The position numbers and the translations under genes are program-made. Below, piece after piece: positions 22,746 to 34,640 of a DNA stretch of 64,000 nt. The stretch's first letter is position 1, and the number at the start of each line of letters is the position of its first letter. A model generated the notes under the pieces. It was not told the DNA's origin, ran no database searches, and saw only the letters and a program-made list of their open reading frames with translations. The stretch is taken from assembly GCA_036426205.1 (NCBI GenBank), contig CM071569.1, forward strand, positions 285,818,408-285,882,407, in the 5' to 3' direction. The stretch is from Ascaphus truei (taxonomy: Eukaryota > Chordata > Amphibia > Anura > Ascaphidae).

Positions 22746-24857
22746 AGATTAAGGGGCTGTAGGGTAAGGGGCTTTAGGGTAAGGGGCCTTAGATTAAGGC
22801 GGAGTTTACGAGAACTGGGCTTTAGGGTAAAGAGCTTTAGGGTTAAAAGTCCAATGTCTTGATCGGCTATGTACTGTATATGTAGAGATCAATAGGGAAG
22901 GCAGATGCCAAATAAAGATGAATGTGTCTCCAGTGGATATACAAGTGAGGGACCATTAATAAGGCTCTCCACTTACATGGATCTATGTTCAGCGTCAACT
23001 TTTATCACCATTTTTATTGTTTCACTACACATATACTGTAGTAGATCTCATCACACGTTCAAATTGATAACCTATTTAAACATTACCATTAAAATGTTAA
23101 GTATAACTCTTTCATGACTCACTTCACTGGTATTATTACTTACGGACGTGTTGAGAGCTTCAACCTGGATCTTTCTCCTTTGTGTTGTAAATTGTAAATG
23201 TCAAGGGGAGGAGAGAGTAGAACTAACTCCAATTCTTCGATAGAAAGGTTACTAAACAAACTAATTATACAGCTACTTAAATTGATTCAATAGCTTACAA
23301 TTACATATATTATAAAAGTTAAAATAACGAATTAAGTTATAAATTTCCACTGAAGATTTTGAAAAGAATAATTTAAAGAGGGCGACTGTTTGAAAGGACT
23401 GGGGCGGGTTCTCTGGAGAAAATATGAGCAGCATTCAGAATCCCATTTTGTCTGTCATGTCGTTGTCTCAGTATCCTCTCAGTATCCATTTCTGTGTGAA
23501 AGGATGTGTGTTGCTTGTAAGGATGAGTTTCGCTGACAGTAGATTTCCACGGTTGTCTGTGGTCAACACCCAGAAGTATAGTGATAAGATGCACTGTACC
23601 TGTTGTGTGTACAGAAGTTATAGTAATAAGATGTTACCCTCGACTGATGTACGTTTGTGCTGTTCAGAGCTGTTTGTATCAGTTTTACTAGCTTTTTGGG
23701 ACCTTGAAAATGATAAACTTAGTTTGGGAGAGGCCTGCATGATCGGACCGAATGTATGCGTCACTTCTGTCACGGGAGACAGGCAGTAACACTTGGTTAC
23801 CAGATCATTCATTGAGCAAAACAGGTAAGTTAAATCAATGGTATTTATTCGCAAAATAGCATAACAGAATGGAACACAAAATGCAGAGACGAAAAACACA
23901 CTTACTGTGTGTCTGGGGTTTGAAAACTAGACTGTGTAGGTGCAGGGATATTTAATAAAAATGAGTTTTACCCTGCAGGTACTTAGCCCAGAATCTTCCG
24001 GTTCCTAAATCGGCATGAAGTTTCCCCCACTACCGACGTTCCTTTTGAGAAATTGGACTTTCTTGACCGGATGTACAGTACCAAACTCTGCGGACTAAAA
24101 TTGCGTTGCTAATCAAGCCGCGACCGCTACGTTCTATTTGAGAAATCTGGCCCAAAAAGACCGGACTTAGGGGCTATGCACTAACGCACAGGAAAAAATT
24201 ATAATGACCGGCGGGTGCCCTGAGCCAATTGGGAAGGTAGAGGTAGCTCTGCAACCCAGCAAGGGTGGTAATACTGCAAATGTATTCAAAATGCTGGTGT
24301 CTTTCCCCACCGGGATAAGGGGGCGAGAGTGACGAAGTGGCTATGTATAAGCTGTATAGCCACTGTAACAGGGTTCCCTGAGTCATAGTGGGTAATGTAA
24401 AGTGTCAGCTCTGCAGCCACTAACTCAGGCGAACCCTGTAATTGGGTTTAGAACGGTCGTAGTGTCCCGTGCTAGTTGTAAGGGGACCACATGTACAGAG
24501 AGGCGACCAACTTTATTCTAACTCGGCTAGTTCCGCAAATTTCAGAATAATCCCAGTGATGTTCGATTTGTATCGTTTTCGGCCGGAGTGGATGTTGCGT
24601 TATTTTCCCGGTGCGATATTTTAAGCATTTTATTCCCGCTGACTGCAATACTGCACTGCAGTGTAAAAACACATGGGGGCGTTTGCGAGCTTTTGTCTTT
24701 GAAGCCGTCCCCTATAAACCCCTAACATACAGTATGCACATCATGATACTATGGGGCCGGCGGGGGGAGATGTGTTTGCAGCAGAGAGAGATCCGCTGCT
24801 CTTCTTCTGCGCAAACAGCGGCCATCATTAAAACTTATTTAAATACATTTTTATTAT

Positions 24858-25336
24858 GTGGTAAGTAGATGTGCAAGGGGGTATCGGGAGCTGAAACGCA
24901 CTGGTTTCAGGTCGGGGACCCCCTTCCCCCCGACTACAGAAACCCTTTATGAGGTGCCGGTATCCCTCTGCGTTTAAATGCCCCCCGATCACATGACCGG
25001 AACTCGTAAACCAAGCAGGAGGGATACCGGCACCCCCAAAAGGGGCGCTGTATTATCTCGGTGGGGCAGGTCCCCGGACCTGAAACCACAGCGGTTCTGC
25101 TCGCGAGGACCTTCTACACATGTACAGTATAAATAAAACACTATAAATAAACACCGTTCTTTACCCTAGCGGTATGCGCTATGGTAAAGAGCAGCATTTC
25201 TGTTTTTAATAATATTGTACAGTGAGCAGGGGGTTCCTGAGCCAGAAATCTAAACTCAGAGGCCCCCTGCTCCTGCTCAATATTATTAAAAATACAGAAA
25301 TGCTGCTCATTACCATAGCGTATAGCGCTAAGGCAA
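24858..25336. repeat. Foldbacks P1 and P3 (copy B)
   Basis: P1 at 24858-25134 and P3 at 25158-25336 match the pair at 10822-11300 in order and spacing. Confidence 0.75.
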
Positions 25337-25361
25337 TGAAGGGTTAACCCACCGTGCCCGC

Positions 25362-27500
25362 TTATTGTTTTGGGTAGCGGGGGTGGGTGAGGGGGTATTT
25401 GGCCCTTGGTGGGAGTTTAGGACTTGCGGGGGGGTTGCGGGTGCAATTAACCCTCACGACCGTAGCAGTTAATACACGCTACGGTCATGAAGGGGTTAAA
25501 CCACTCCCGCGACCCCCCCCCTGAAGCCCAAACAACCACCGTTGGAGCTAATACCCCCCCTCACCCCCCCACTACCACAATAAAAAAAAACTCACACACA
25601 GCAGCCGCCAAAAAATAAATAAATAAATCTAAATAAATAAATAAATAAATGACTATAAATAAAACATTTGAAATACATTTATTTATAGTGGTAGATGTGC
25701 AGGGGGTCTCGGAGCTGAGCGCGTTGGTTTCAGGTCGGGGAACCCCCAGCTCCCCGAGATACGCCCCCTTTATGAGGTGCCGGTACCCTCTGCGTTTAAG
25801 GGCCGATGTGATCGCGGCCTGTAAACAGCAGAGCAGAGGGGATACGGCACCCCCTAAAGGGCCTGTATCTCGGGGACAGGGGGTCCCAGACCTAAAACCA
25901 CAGCGGTTCAGCTCCGGAGACCTCTGCACATCTACACTATCAATAAAAATGGATTTTAAATGTATTTTATTATTCATTTATTTATTTATTTATTTAGATT
26001 ATTTATATGTGTGCTGCTGTGTGTGATTTTTTTTTTTGTGGGTAGTGGGGTGGGTGAAGGGGTATTAGCCCCATCGGTGGTTGTTTAGGGCTTGCGGGGG
26101 GGTAGGGGTGAACTTAACCCCTTCACGACCGTAGTGGTATTAACTGCTACGTCTCGAAGGGGTTAAGTACAACCCGTCAACCCCCAAGTCTAAACTCACA
26201 CCAAGGGCACAAACACCCCTTCACCATCCCCGCTACCCAAAATAAAATCTATGTACTGTAAAACCCCCCTCCCTATTCTCTTATTAAAATCCCTTCCTTC
26301 ACTTTAATCTATGGTAAAACGCTCCCTACCCTATTTCTCTTTTAAACTTCCCTGCCTTCACTGTAATCTATGTAAAACCCCCTCCCCTATTCTCTCTTTT
26401 AAACTTCCCTGCCTTCACTGTAATCTACTGTATGTACAGTAAAACCCCCTCCCTCTATTCTCTCTTTTAAACTTCCCTGCCTTCATTGTAATCTATGTAA
26501 AACCCCCTCCCCTATTCTCTCTTTTAAACTTCCCTGCCTTCACTGTAATCTATTTAAAACCCCCTCCCCTATTCTCTCTTTTAAACTTCCCTGCCTTCAC
26601 TGTAATCTATGTAAAACCCCCTCCCGTATTCTCTCTTTTAAACTTCCCTGCCTTCACTGTAATCTACTGTATGTACAGTAAAACCCCCTCCCCTATTCTC
26701 TCTTTTAAACTTCCCTGCCTTCACTGTAATCTATGTAAAAAACCCTCCCCCTATCCCCCTATTGTGTGCGTTAAGCTTCGCTGCAATCTATGTAAAAAAA
26801 CCTCCCCCTATTGTGTGTTAAATCTCCCTGGCCTGTGTTTCTGAGTGCAGTGTACTGTATGTAAATATGGGGAGGGGGATCCCGTGTAAATAGCCACACC
26901 CACCCCCGCTACCCACAATAAAAAAAAATCACACACAGCATCCCCGCAATACATAAATAAATAAATCTAAATACATAAATAAATAAATCTAAATAAATAA
27001 ATACAAATAAATACATTTGAAATACATTTTTATTCCTAGTGTAGATGTGCAGGGGGTCTCGGGAGCTGAACCGCGTTGGTTTCAGGTCCGGGGAACCCCT
27101 GCCCCCCGAGATACAGACCCCTTTAAACGCAGAGGGATACCGGCACCTCATAAAGGGGGATGTATCTCGGGGAGCAGGGGGTCCCCAGACCTGAAACCAA
27201 CGCGGTTCAGCTCCCGAGACCCCCTGCACATCTACACTAGGAATAAAAATGTATTTCAAATGTATTTATTTATAGTCATTTATTTATTTAGATTTATTTA
27301 TTTATTTTTTGGCGGCTGCTGTGTGTGAGTTTTTTTTTATTGTGGGTAGCGGGGGTAGGTGAAGGGGGTATTAGCCCCAACGGTGGTTGTTTTGGGCTTT
27401 CGGGGGGGGGGGCGCGGGAGTGGTTAACCCCTTCATGACCGTAGCGGTATTAACTGCTACGGTCGTGAAGGGGTTAAGTGCACCCGCAACCCCCCGCAAG
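25362..27500. repeat. Cluster of alternating palindromes P2 and P1
   Basis: P2 copies at 25362-25575, 26030-26250 and 27335-27500 have GGGGTTAA, CGACCGTAGC and TAACTGCTACGG-type arms around the centre and outer arms reading CGCTACCCACAATAAAAA. P1 copies at 25686-25945 and 27040-27245 lie between them, joined by TAAA/AAAT runs. Outer arms on both sides of each P1 are again complementary, so each P1 sits inside a larger P2 hairpin. No coding frame is credible here. Confidence 0.75.
26243..26760 (+). repeat. About 57-bp tandem repeat
   Basis: Some eight or nine copies of a unit with AACCCCCTCCCCTATTCTCT and TTTAAACTTCCCTGCCTTCA. Two copies carry an extra CTGTATGTACAGTA block. High identity between units implies recent homogenisation. 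Confidence 0.85.
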
Positions 27501-27687
27501 TCCTGCAAATGCTGCAAACATCGGCACATTAAAATTAATTAAAATGGAGGCACATGCGCGAGAGTGAGACGGATGGCAGCATAAGCCTTGAGCTCCATCC
27601 CTCACCCCCGACAAAACACGAATAAATGAAGCATAACGAACCTTTAGCACTCCTAACCACTCTAACATTAACAATAAAACATTAGAG

Positions 27688-28642
27688 ATGGCACTGATGC
27701 AAGCAAAAAAGAAAAAAGAGGGAGATCTCCGCAAATATTTGGGCCTCTCGAGCTCACGGAGCGTGGCAGCAACAATGGCGCCAGATTCGAATGCAGGATC
27801 AGAGTCAGAGCGGGATGAAGACACAGTGGAGGGACCGGAGCAGTTATCAGTCCGCCGCTGTGATTTTGAGCGGTTATACAGGGACATGAAAGCCCTTATT
27901 CACCTCGAAATTCAGGGCTTAAAAAAAGAGGTGCAAGGACTCGGCGAGCACACCGGGGCTCTGGAAGAGAAAGTAAGCACCAACTCAAAACTCATTAAAA
28001 AAAGCGGACAAACGCTCCACATATTTACAGGCACAAATCAATGAATTGGCGGACAGGCAAGAGGACGCGGAGAACAGGGACCGCAGGAATAATATTAGAG
28101 TACGCGGTATCCCTGAGACCGTCACTGATGTGGAGGATTTCATCTCCCGGTGGATGGCGGATCTGCTCCCTGACTGCCCACCTAATGAGCGAATAATGGA
28201 TCACTGCCACTGTGCCTTTAGAAGGAAGCCAGCAGCGACAGAGCAGCCGAGAGATGTGATTGCCATGCTGCACCATTATCGCACCAGGGATGCCATTCTA
28301 CAGAAGGCCAGGGTGGCAGGAGCCTGCAAATTCGAAGAGATTACAATGCAACTCTTCCAAGATCTCTCCCCGCTCACCTTAACCAGGAGAAGGAAACTCC
28401 AGCCCATCACCAGAACACTGAGGGACCGAGCCATCAGATATAGATGGACCTTTCCGTTTGGCCTGCTGGTCATCCGCAACGGAAGGGCCATCTCAATGAA
28501 GGAGATAGAAGAGGGAGCCGAGTTCCTGCAGAAGCTGGGGATCAAAGAGAACTCCCCCACGAGCCCTCGAGGGGAAAAGCCCAGAGATGCGGACTGGCAG
28601 GTGGTTGGGGCAGCAAGCGTAAGTCAGGACGATCTCACTTGA
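27688..28642 (+). pseudogene. L1 ORF1p, one frameshift
   Basis: L1 ORF1p is the RNA-binding chaperone of the retrotransposition particle. The N-terminal part (27688 to about 28000) is acidic and then forms a likely coiled coil. From about 28040 the second frame carries the RRM-like domain (RDRRNNIRVRGIPE) and C-terminal domain (FPFGLLVIRNGRA), with length close to a full ORF1p. The frame changes at the A7 run near 27996-28005, so a single homopolymer indel separates the halves; it could be a sequencing error. Start chosen at the ATG 27688, the first in frame with the conserved N terminus. Confidence 0.8.
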
Positions 28643-29656
28643 AAGCTTACTCAAATTCTCTTATCTCCCCTGGAGATACCTCATGGTTAGAGGCCTGTTA
28701 ATAAAGTTACAAGTTAACCCCTGAACTGTCTCCCCCTATTGTTAACCCTGTGTGCGACGAAAGAGGAGCCGGCTGATTACGTTGATATTGCCAGACTCAG
28801 TACTACCGCGTAGCGGGACCCCACAGCACTCCAGGGAACTCCTGCAAGAAAGGCTAACTAAAAATTGAAAATCCATACCTGCATACATCATGGCGGCATA
28901 TGGTGGAACGCATGATGTCCATCATGGCGGAAGAACTCGATCGGGAACACGAGGCGGCATCACGGAAGTACTGCGGGCTTCGGCGGGAGAGCTGGGGGAG
29001 TGGCGACCTCTTCCGCGGTCTCCAGGTGAGAAAATGGCGTCCCCCGGAACGACGTCACCGGAAAGTGTGCGAGACGCCATCTTGGAGGAGGCAGGGGAGA
29101 ACTCACCACAGACGTCATCACGGAGCGCCGAACGTCGTCCAGTCTCGCGAGAAGCGACTCAGGCTCACAAACCGGGCAAGGAGGAAGGAAGAGCGCCGGG
29201 ACCACCGGGGAGAGGAGACCCCCTGCCCGATAGCAGTCTAGGAAAAGAAAAAAAGGAGATGACAGCATCCTGCAGCACACCGAGAGGAGCGACCACGCAC
29301 CACCAAGCCGGAAGCAAGCAGGGCTCATCAAGAGAGTGGCGGAGCTAATAAACATTGTCTCCATACAAACGCCGCTTTGTGCCCAATCATTCCCCTAGGG
29401 ACCAGGCCCCTAAACCAAAGACACACTACTGGACTGGATGTGTCGGGAGGGACATAAGGCCATATTTGTAAAATCCAGTGGCAGACTCCCTAAAAATAGG
29501 GGTAGGGGGAGAAGAAAAGGAAAAGTTGAGATGAAAAGACTTGGTTAAAATCTTTTCAAAGGCAGGAGAGGAGTGACAAGAAGGGGAAAAGACGCTAGAC
29601 AGTTAGGGGGGGGGGGGGGAGTTGAATAAAACACCTTGAAATGGGCGGAGAGGGGG

Positions 29657-29690
<34 letters not shown>

Positions 29691-30110
29691 TAAAAATAAT
29701 TTACCTATTAGTGTCGGGGGGAGGGTGGGGTGCCCTCCAGTTTTACCTAGGGCATGAGCCTCCACTTGGGCGCGGGGGGTAACCCCTTCCGGAAGCCCAT
29801 GAAAGTCCTCACTGGACCAGCAATGAGGAGCGGTAGAGGGGGATGGAGGTCCACCCCGGACTACGTTCGTGCTGTACGTCTAGGAGAGGCAAAGAAGGCA
29901 CTTGGGAGGATTGGTCTCGCCCTAATGCCGGATGCGCTAATATTGTGTTTTCATGTCCAGTTACATGTATTTATTTGTTCCCCCAGTGTATATTCCCTTG
30001 TTTTCCCCGGCGGCAGTCAGAAACCACAGAAAGATATAGAAGATTCTCGTTGATGAGACCCTGGGCTCGGATGATCGCTTACAGACAAGCAAAGGTTTGG
30101 AAATACACAC
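28643..30110 (+). other. Long spacer between L1 ORF1 and ORF2
   Basis: Nearly 1.5 kb, which is long for an L1 spacer. GC-rich between about 28880 and 29350 with overlapping frames in different registers (none recognised), then a run of 27 T at 29658-29684 followed by A-rich DNA. It may contain part of another element. No function assigned. Confidence 0.45.
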
Positions 30111-30632
30111 ATGAGTAAAGGGATCACTATCATTTCACACAATGTGAAAGACTTTAACAGTCCAGGGAAACGCAGACTAGCCATGGCGGACTACAAGAAA
30201 ACAGACCCCAACATAATTTTATTACAAGAGACACATTTCTCTAAATCCAGCTCCACGAAATATATAGACTATAGGTTTAAGACTTGGTTCTATGGCTCAG
30301 CCAGCAAAAAAAAAAGAGGAGTAGCCATACTACTACATAACCGTTTGCCTTTTGCGGTTAAGACCATTAAAAAAGACAACAACGGCCGATTTCTGATTAT
30401 AATCGGTGAAATAAGAGGTCAGCCGATCACATTGGCAAATGTTTATGCCCCAAGTGAAGGCACAGAGCAGGGGGATCTAACCTCTGACCCCAAAAAAATA
30501 GTTAATGAATTTAAAACATATTATGAAACCCTATATGATGGGGCGAAGGTGGCACACACGCCAACCACAAAAGCAAGACTAAAGACATTCTTAACAGAGG
30601 CTCAATTGCCAAAAGTGACCAGAGAGGAGAGG
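30111..30632 (+). pseudogene. L1 ORF2 endonuclease start fused to pre-RT region
   Basis: The ATG at 30111 opens an APE-type endonuclease: ISHNVKDFNSPGKRR with the metal-site Asn and LLQETHF with the catalytic Glu. After VYAPSEG (about residue 121) the frame jumps to a segment that normally lies between endonuclease and RT (NEFKTYYETLYDG), so some 230 residues, including the catalytic Asp/His region, are missing in frame. At about 30632 it runs into half of palindrome P3 and ends with foreign codons. It cannot encode an active enzyme. Confidence 0.8.
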
Positions 30633-31020
30633 GAACCCCCTGCTCACTGTACAATATTATTAAAAATACAGAAATGCTGCTTCATTACCATAGCATATAG
30701 CCGCAAAGGTAAAGAATGATTCTTTATTGATGTGTGTGTTTTATTTATACTGTACATGTGCAGAGGGTCTCCGGAGCAGAAACGTTTTGGTTTTAGGTCC
30801 GGGGACCCCCTGCTCCCCGAGATACAGGCCCCTTTAGGGGGTGCCGGTATCCCTCTGCTTGGTTTACAGGCCGCGGTCACATGATCGGGACCTTTAAATG
30901 CAGAGGGATACCGGCACCTCATAAAGGGGGCTGTATCTCGGGGAGCAGGGGGTCCCCTGACCTGAAATCAACGCGGTTCAGCTCCGGAAAACCCCTGCAC
31001 ATGTACACTATGAATAAAAA
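30632..31020. repeat. Half P3 followed by P1
   Basis: P3 half-arm at 30632-30715 (ACAATATTATTAAAAATACA onward), then a well-kept P1 at 30757-31014. Downstream sequence (31030-31110) is the inverse of 10690-10790 of unit A. Confidence 0.75.
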
Positions 31021-31468
31021 TGTATTTTAAATAATTTTTAATGTGCCGATGTTTGCGCAGATAGAGCAGCGGATCTCTCTCTGCTGCAAACACATCTCAC
31101 CCCGCCGGCCCATAGTATCATTGATGTGCATATACAGTACTGTATGTGTACAGTACTGTATGTTAGGGGTTATAGGGGTTGTTGTTATACAGAATATATA
31201 AATATATATATATATACGGTGAGTCGTGCAAACTTTTTTAAGGGGAGATATTGCCGGGACAATGTGCCTATATGTATCCGGGAATCAAGCATGATTCCCG
31301 GGTACCTTTTTGGGGTATCCTTCAACTCTGGACCCCGACTACTTAGACACATTCTGACCACACTTTCTCCACAAACCCTCCCCCCCCCCCTTGAAACCCA
31401 TACCCTAGCAATCCCTGCTTGCTTTCATCCCTGTAGAGGCAAAAACATTTTAAAAAATGTATTGTCGC

Positions 31469-32418
31469 TGTAACAGGGTGAATAAACGTCACCAGTCCTA
31501 TGGCTGGCAGACCTATGTTTAGGTCTGCAGTGCAGCAGTGACCGGGTTAACATTCAGCTGGGAGGGTCTTGATAATTAATATAAGGGAATTGTGCGCGCT
31601 GTCCCTCCAATTGCTCTCCCTCGACTTCCAAGTCTTCCCTGCTGCTCGTATTCTCCTGTGATCAGCGGGGCACACTCAGCACATCAAACACAAAAATAGG
31701 AGCGCATGGAAAGAAACAAAAATACCGAATTAAGTACATAAATCTTATATAATAAAATATCAAAATGAAGGCCAAAAGACATTACATTTGGAGTAAGATC
31801 ACATAGATCAATAGGCCCGTGACACACACTGAGGATCGGGTACTGACACCCAAAAAAACTCATGATAGAAGTGATCCCCTAGTTGGTAAACAAGAGAGAG
31901 AGAGTCCAAGACTACAAAGATGGTAAAACACAGACCTGCAGGTGACGTCATACGCAGCGACGTTACGTCTGTGACGACGGACTTCCGTGCTGCAGCCTAG
32001 AGAAACCATGAGGACGCCGTTAGGAGGATATTGAGTCTCAAGGTCTTTTAATTTCTTTCCATGCGCTCCTATTTTTCATGGTCTTGTTAATTAGTCTGAT
32101 TCCAGCTGCCTCATCAAGGAGCTTTAAAAACCCCAGGCTGCACACACATGCAGCCTGTCTGACCCAGTGAGATATACTGAAATGCTGAGGGAGAACTACT
32201 GCTATAAGGTCTGTCTCCACTATACTGTTTTTGCTATACTGATACTCTGGACTCTGAACAGCCCTTTTTGGGACAACGGCAAAGCCCTGCTCAGGACTTA
32301 TTTTCTGTTTGTTGCATATGCTGAAAAGAAGCTGTTTTATTTTTGTATGCCATATTTTTGGGGCTCAATAAATAAGCCATTTCAGAAACCCACGTGTGGT
32401 TGCATGTACCCTACAACA
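31469..32418 (+). mobile_element. 5' LTR of SCAN-gag gypsy, copy 2
   Basis: TGTAACAGGG to CTACAACA. It carries about 34 bases near 32133 (GCTGCACACACATGCAGCC) that copy 1 lacks, and the MITE at 31683-32076. The primer-site-like TGGTGGTTGAAGTGGGAT follows at about 32421. Confidence 0.75.
31683..32076. mobile_element. MITE-like element, second copy
   Basis: Left arm ATCAAACACAAAAATAGGAG. The right arm reads GCGCTCCTATTTTT and stops there, lacking the outer bases kept in copy 1. Confidence 0.6.
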
Positions 32419-32493
32419 TATGGTGGTTGAAGTGGGATACAGAGAGGACCCTGCATTTGAAGGGCCACACATACATTAAAAAAACAAAAAAAA

Positions 32494-34325
32494 ATGGAAT
32501 TTAAAAAAAAAGAGTTTCTGTGTGTTACTCCGATGCTCGCCACAAACCGGGACCAGACCGCGGGGCTGAGGTGGGGTTATATAATCACCGACCTTAGACC
32601 ACGCAGACTGATCCGGAGTGCGCAGTTCGTAGTCGTACATCGCAGGGTCAGGATTGGAGAAGGCAGCATCATCGTTATTGAAGCCAAAGTCGGGGTAGGA
32701 GAAGACAGGACAATCGATGGCCGAAGCAGGGTCAGGATAGAAGACATCCGGGTGGTCGCAGTTGTAGCTAGGAATCGGCAACAGGCAGACTAGAGTTCCC
32801 CGCTTCAGCTTATGAGCGTGGGAGTGGCCTCTGCGTGAGGAGAAGGCTCGGCACATGACGCTGGTCTCAGCAGGGGGAGACAGTAGGCTGGCCGAAGTAC
32901 ACCACGGGGCAGCGTTGGGGAAACCAATGCTTCAGCACAGAAGTCCAGGGCAGGCTACTGCAAGGAGATAAGCAGCAGGCCTCAGGATAGGAAGGGTATC
33001 CACTGCTAGGAGAGAATGCAGCAGGTACCAGGAAATTAAGAGTAACCACTTCTAGGAGAGAATGCAGCAGGTACCAGTACTGGCTAACCACGCTTCAGGA
33101 CAGGAGACAGGAACAGGCCTCTGGATACTCAGGAACTAGGAAGGTTAGAACACTAGGAGAGTGGCCTGTGCGGTTTGTGGCAGAGACAGTAACATCCAAG
33201 GTAGGAGATAATGCTCGGCACTGGTTCAGTGCCAAAGCCCAGGATATAAAGGGCGGAGATCCAATCACAGTAGGAGGGTGTGTGAGTATTCCTCCAATGA
33301 TGGAGCACAGGGCAGAAGCTGCAATGAGAGGCAGCACATGTGCCATTAATTGCCAGAGGAAGCTTTTGCAACGGCAGAAGTCTGCAAAAGCTATAATCAA
33401 AGCCAGGAGTGGGTTCCTTACACTGTGCGAGCACGCCAAACAGCAGGGACTGTTAATGCAGGAGCAGGCCAAACAACAGGCAGAGCGAGATGAAATACAA
33501 GCAATACAAAACTAGCTACTATTGCAGCAGCAAACCCAGCTCCTAATCCAGCAACAGGCAGCACAAGATGAGCAGATGGCCAGGCTGCTGGCCCAATCTC
33601 ATGGGTCTGCCAGTCCAGAACTTTCGATCAAACCCCCGGTCCTTCTGAGGAAAATGACTCCGAACGAGGATCCAGAGGTTTTTCTACTGACGTTTGAAAG
33701 GGTTGCCGAAGCCCAGGGCTGGTCTCCAGATCGCTGGGCAACCGCTTTGGCCCCACTCCTTATAGGAGAAGCCCAGGCCGCATATCAGGGTCTCCCAGCA
33801 GACCAGGCAATGGACTACCGACAAGTAAAAGCCGCCATACTGGATCGCTTAAGTCTGACCCCAGAGACCTACCGGCAGCAGTTCCGGAACTTGAAGTACA
33901 CCTCTAAGATGAGACCCCGAGTCCTAGCTCAGCGGTTATTGCATTTGTGTACTCGCTGGATACAACCCGAGCAGTGCACTAAGGAGTCGATTCTTGAACA
34001 AGTTGTTTTGGAACAATTCCTACAAGTGATAACCCCTCCCGCACGCTGTTGGGTAAAACGCCATGCTGCTTAAACCCTAGATTTGGCTGTCCAGCTCGTT
34101 GAGAACTTCCTTGGGGCCGAGGATCAGGAGAGTATTCTGGGCCCGACGGATCCGAATCCACTGACACGTACGGATGCCAAAAGAGGGAGACCGAAACTAC
34201 AGCCCATCCACACGCAACCGCCAAGTCCCATGAAAGGAGCAGTCGTCCCAGCAAGGGAGAGGTCCAAACGCCGGTCCCCACCGAGACCCTCATCTACTTC
34301 CTTATGTCGGCTCATCGCCAAATAA
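32494..34325 (+). pseudogene. SCAN-domain Gag split by an inserted LTR (copy 2)
   Basis: The ATG at 32494 starts a lysine-rich N terminus that is cut after about ten codons by a 900-base LTR (32523-33422) flanked by CTGTG; the frame continues at 33423. It has QEQAKQQ repeats, a capsid-like part, and the SCAN-type domain at about 33880-34070. Copy 2 has the tryptophan codon that is a stop in copy 1, but it has its own stops: TAG at 33513-33515 and TAA at 34071-34073. The two copies therefore decayed independently after duplication. Confidence 0.75.
32523..33422 (+). mobile_element. Third-family LTR inserted in gag, complete
   Basis: Begins TGTTACTCCGATGCTCGCC and ends GGTTCCTTACA, homologous along its length to 40321-41292. 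The direct repeat CTGTG occurs at 32518-32522 and 33423-33427, a 5-bp target duplication as expected for gypsy integrase. Confidence 0.8.
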
Positions 34326-34640
34326 GAGGAACTTCAGAGGACGTCGCACGCAGGAGCCATCTGATGCCTGGTCTCCAGTATCCGGTCCAGATGAGCGATA
34401 TCCGCGTCAACCTCCCGTGAGGGAGCCCTCTCCAAAGATCTCCAGGATTTTTATGATTTAGATCCACATTACACATAGAAAAAAGATAAACAGCTAACAG
34501 ATCTGGTTTAGAGTACATTGCAGGGTTACTTTAAGCTCACCAGGTGGATTTCCATGTATCAGCTCTTCAAGGAGGCAGGAGCAGCAGAATCTGGGGAGAA
34601 TAGAGTTTTGCAGAGCAGCTGCAGTGAGGTACAACCTTCT

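Larger units (their letters stand above)
18575..25340 (+). repeat. Composite unit copy B, distal part
   Basis: Colinear with 1-5586 plus 10254-11300 without the 4.7-kb insertion. It carries the promoter/exon block (about 18690-18960, minus strand, too indel-rich to translate), the hairpin (19985-20205), the minisatellite (21690-22745), the LTR-like fragment (24200-24480) and palindromes P1 and P3. One- or two-base insertions and deletions occur every few tens of bases relative to copy A. Confidence 0.8.
27510..30632 (+). mobile_element. L1-type LINE, internally deleted and 3' truncated
   Basis: Holds ORF1 (27688-28642) and the start of ORF2 (30111-30632) in normal order. It lies between palindrome sequences: AACATCGGCACATTAAAA on the left (27520s) and its complement on the right (31030s). 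The RT and 3' end are absent. Confidence 0.8.
31217..34640 (+). mobile_element. Nested Gmr1-like gypsy element, copy 2
   Basis: Same composite as 6955-10253, at high identity over about 3.3 kb including flank, LTR (31469-32418), nested MITE, nested LTR and gag. The left homology boundary lies near CGGTGAG at 31210; the right boundary is the 12-bp repeat. Confidence 0.8.

Noticed and set aside
28890..29348. 152-codon frame in the L1 spacer
   Set aside because: GC-rich low-complexity DNA with competing frames in all registers and no recognised domain.
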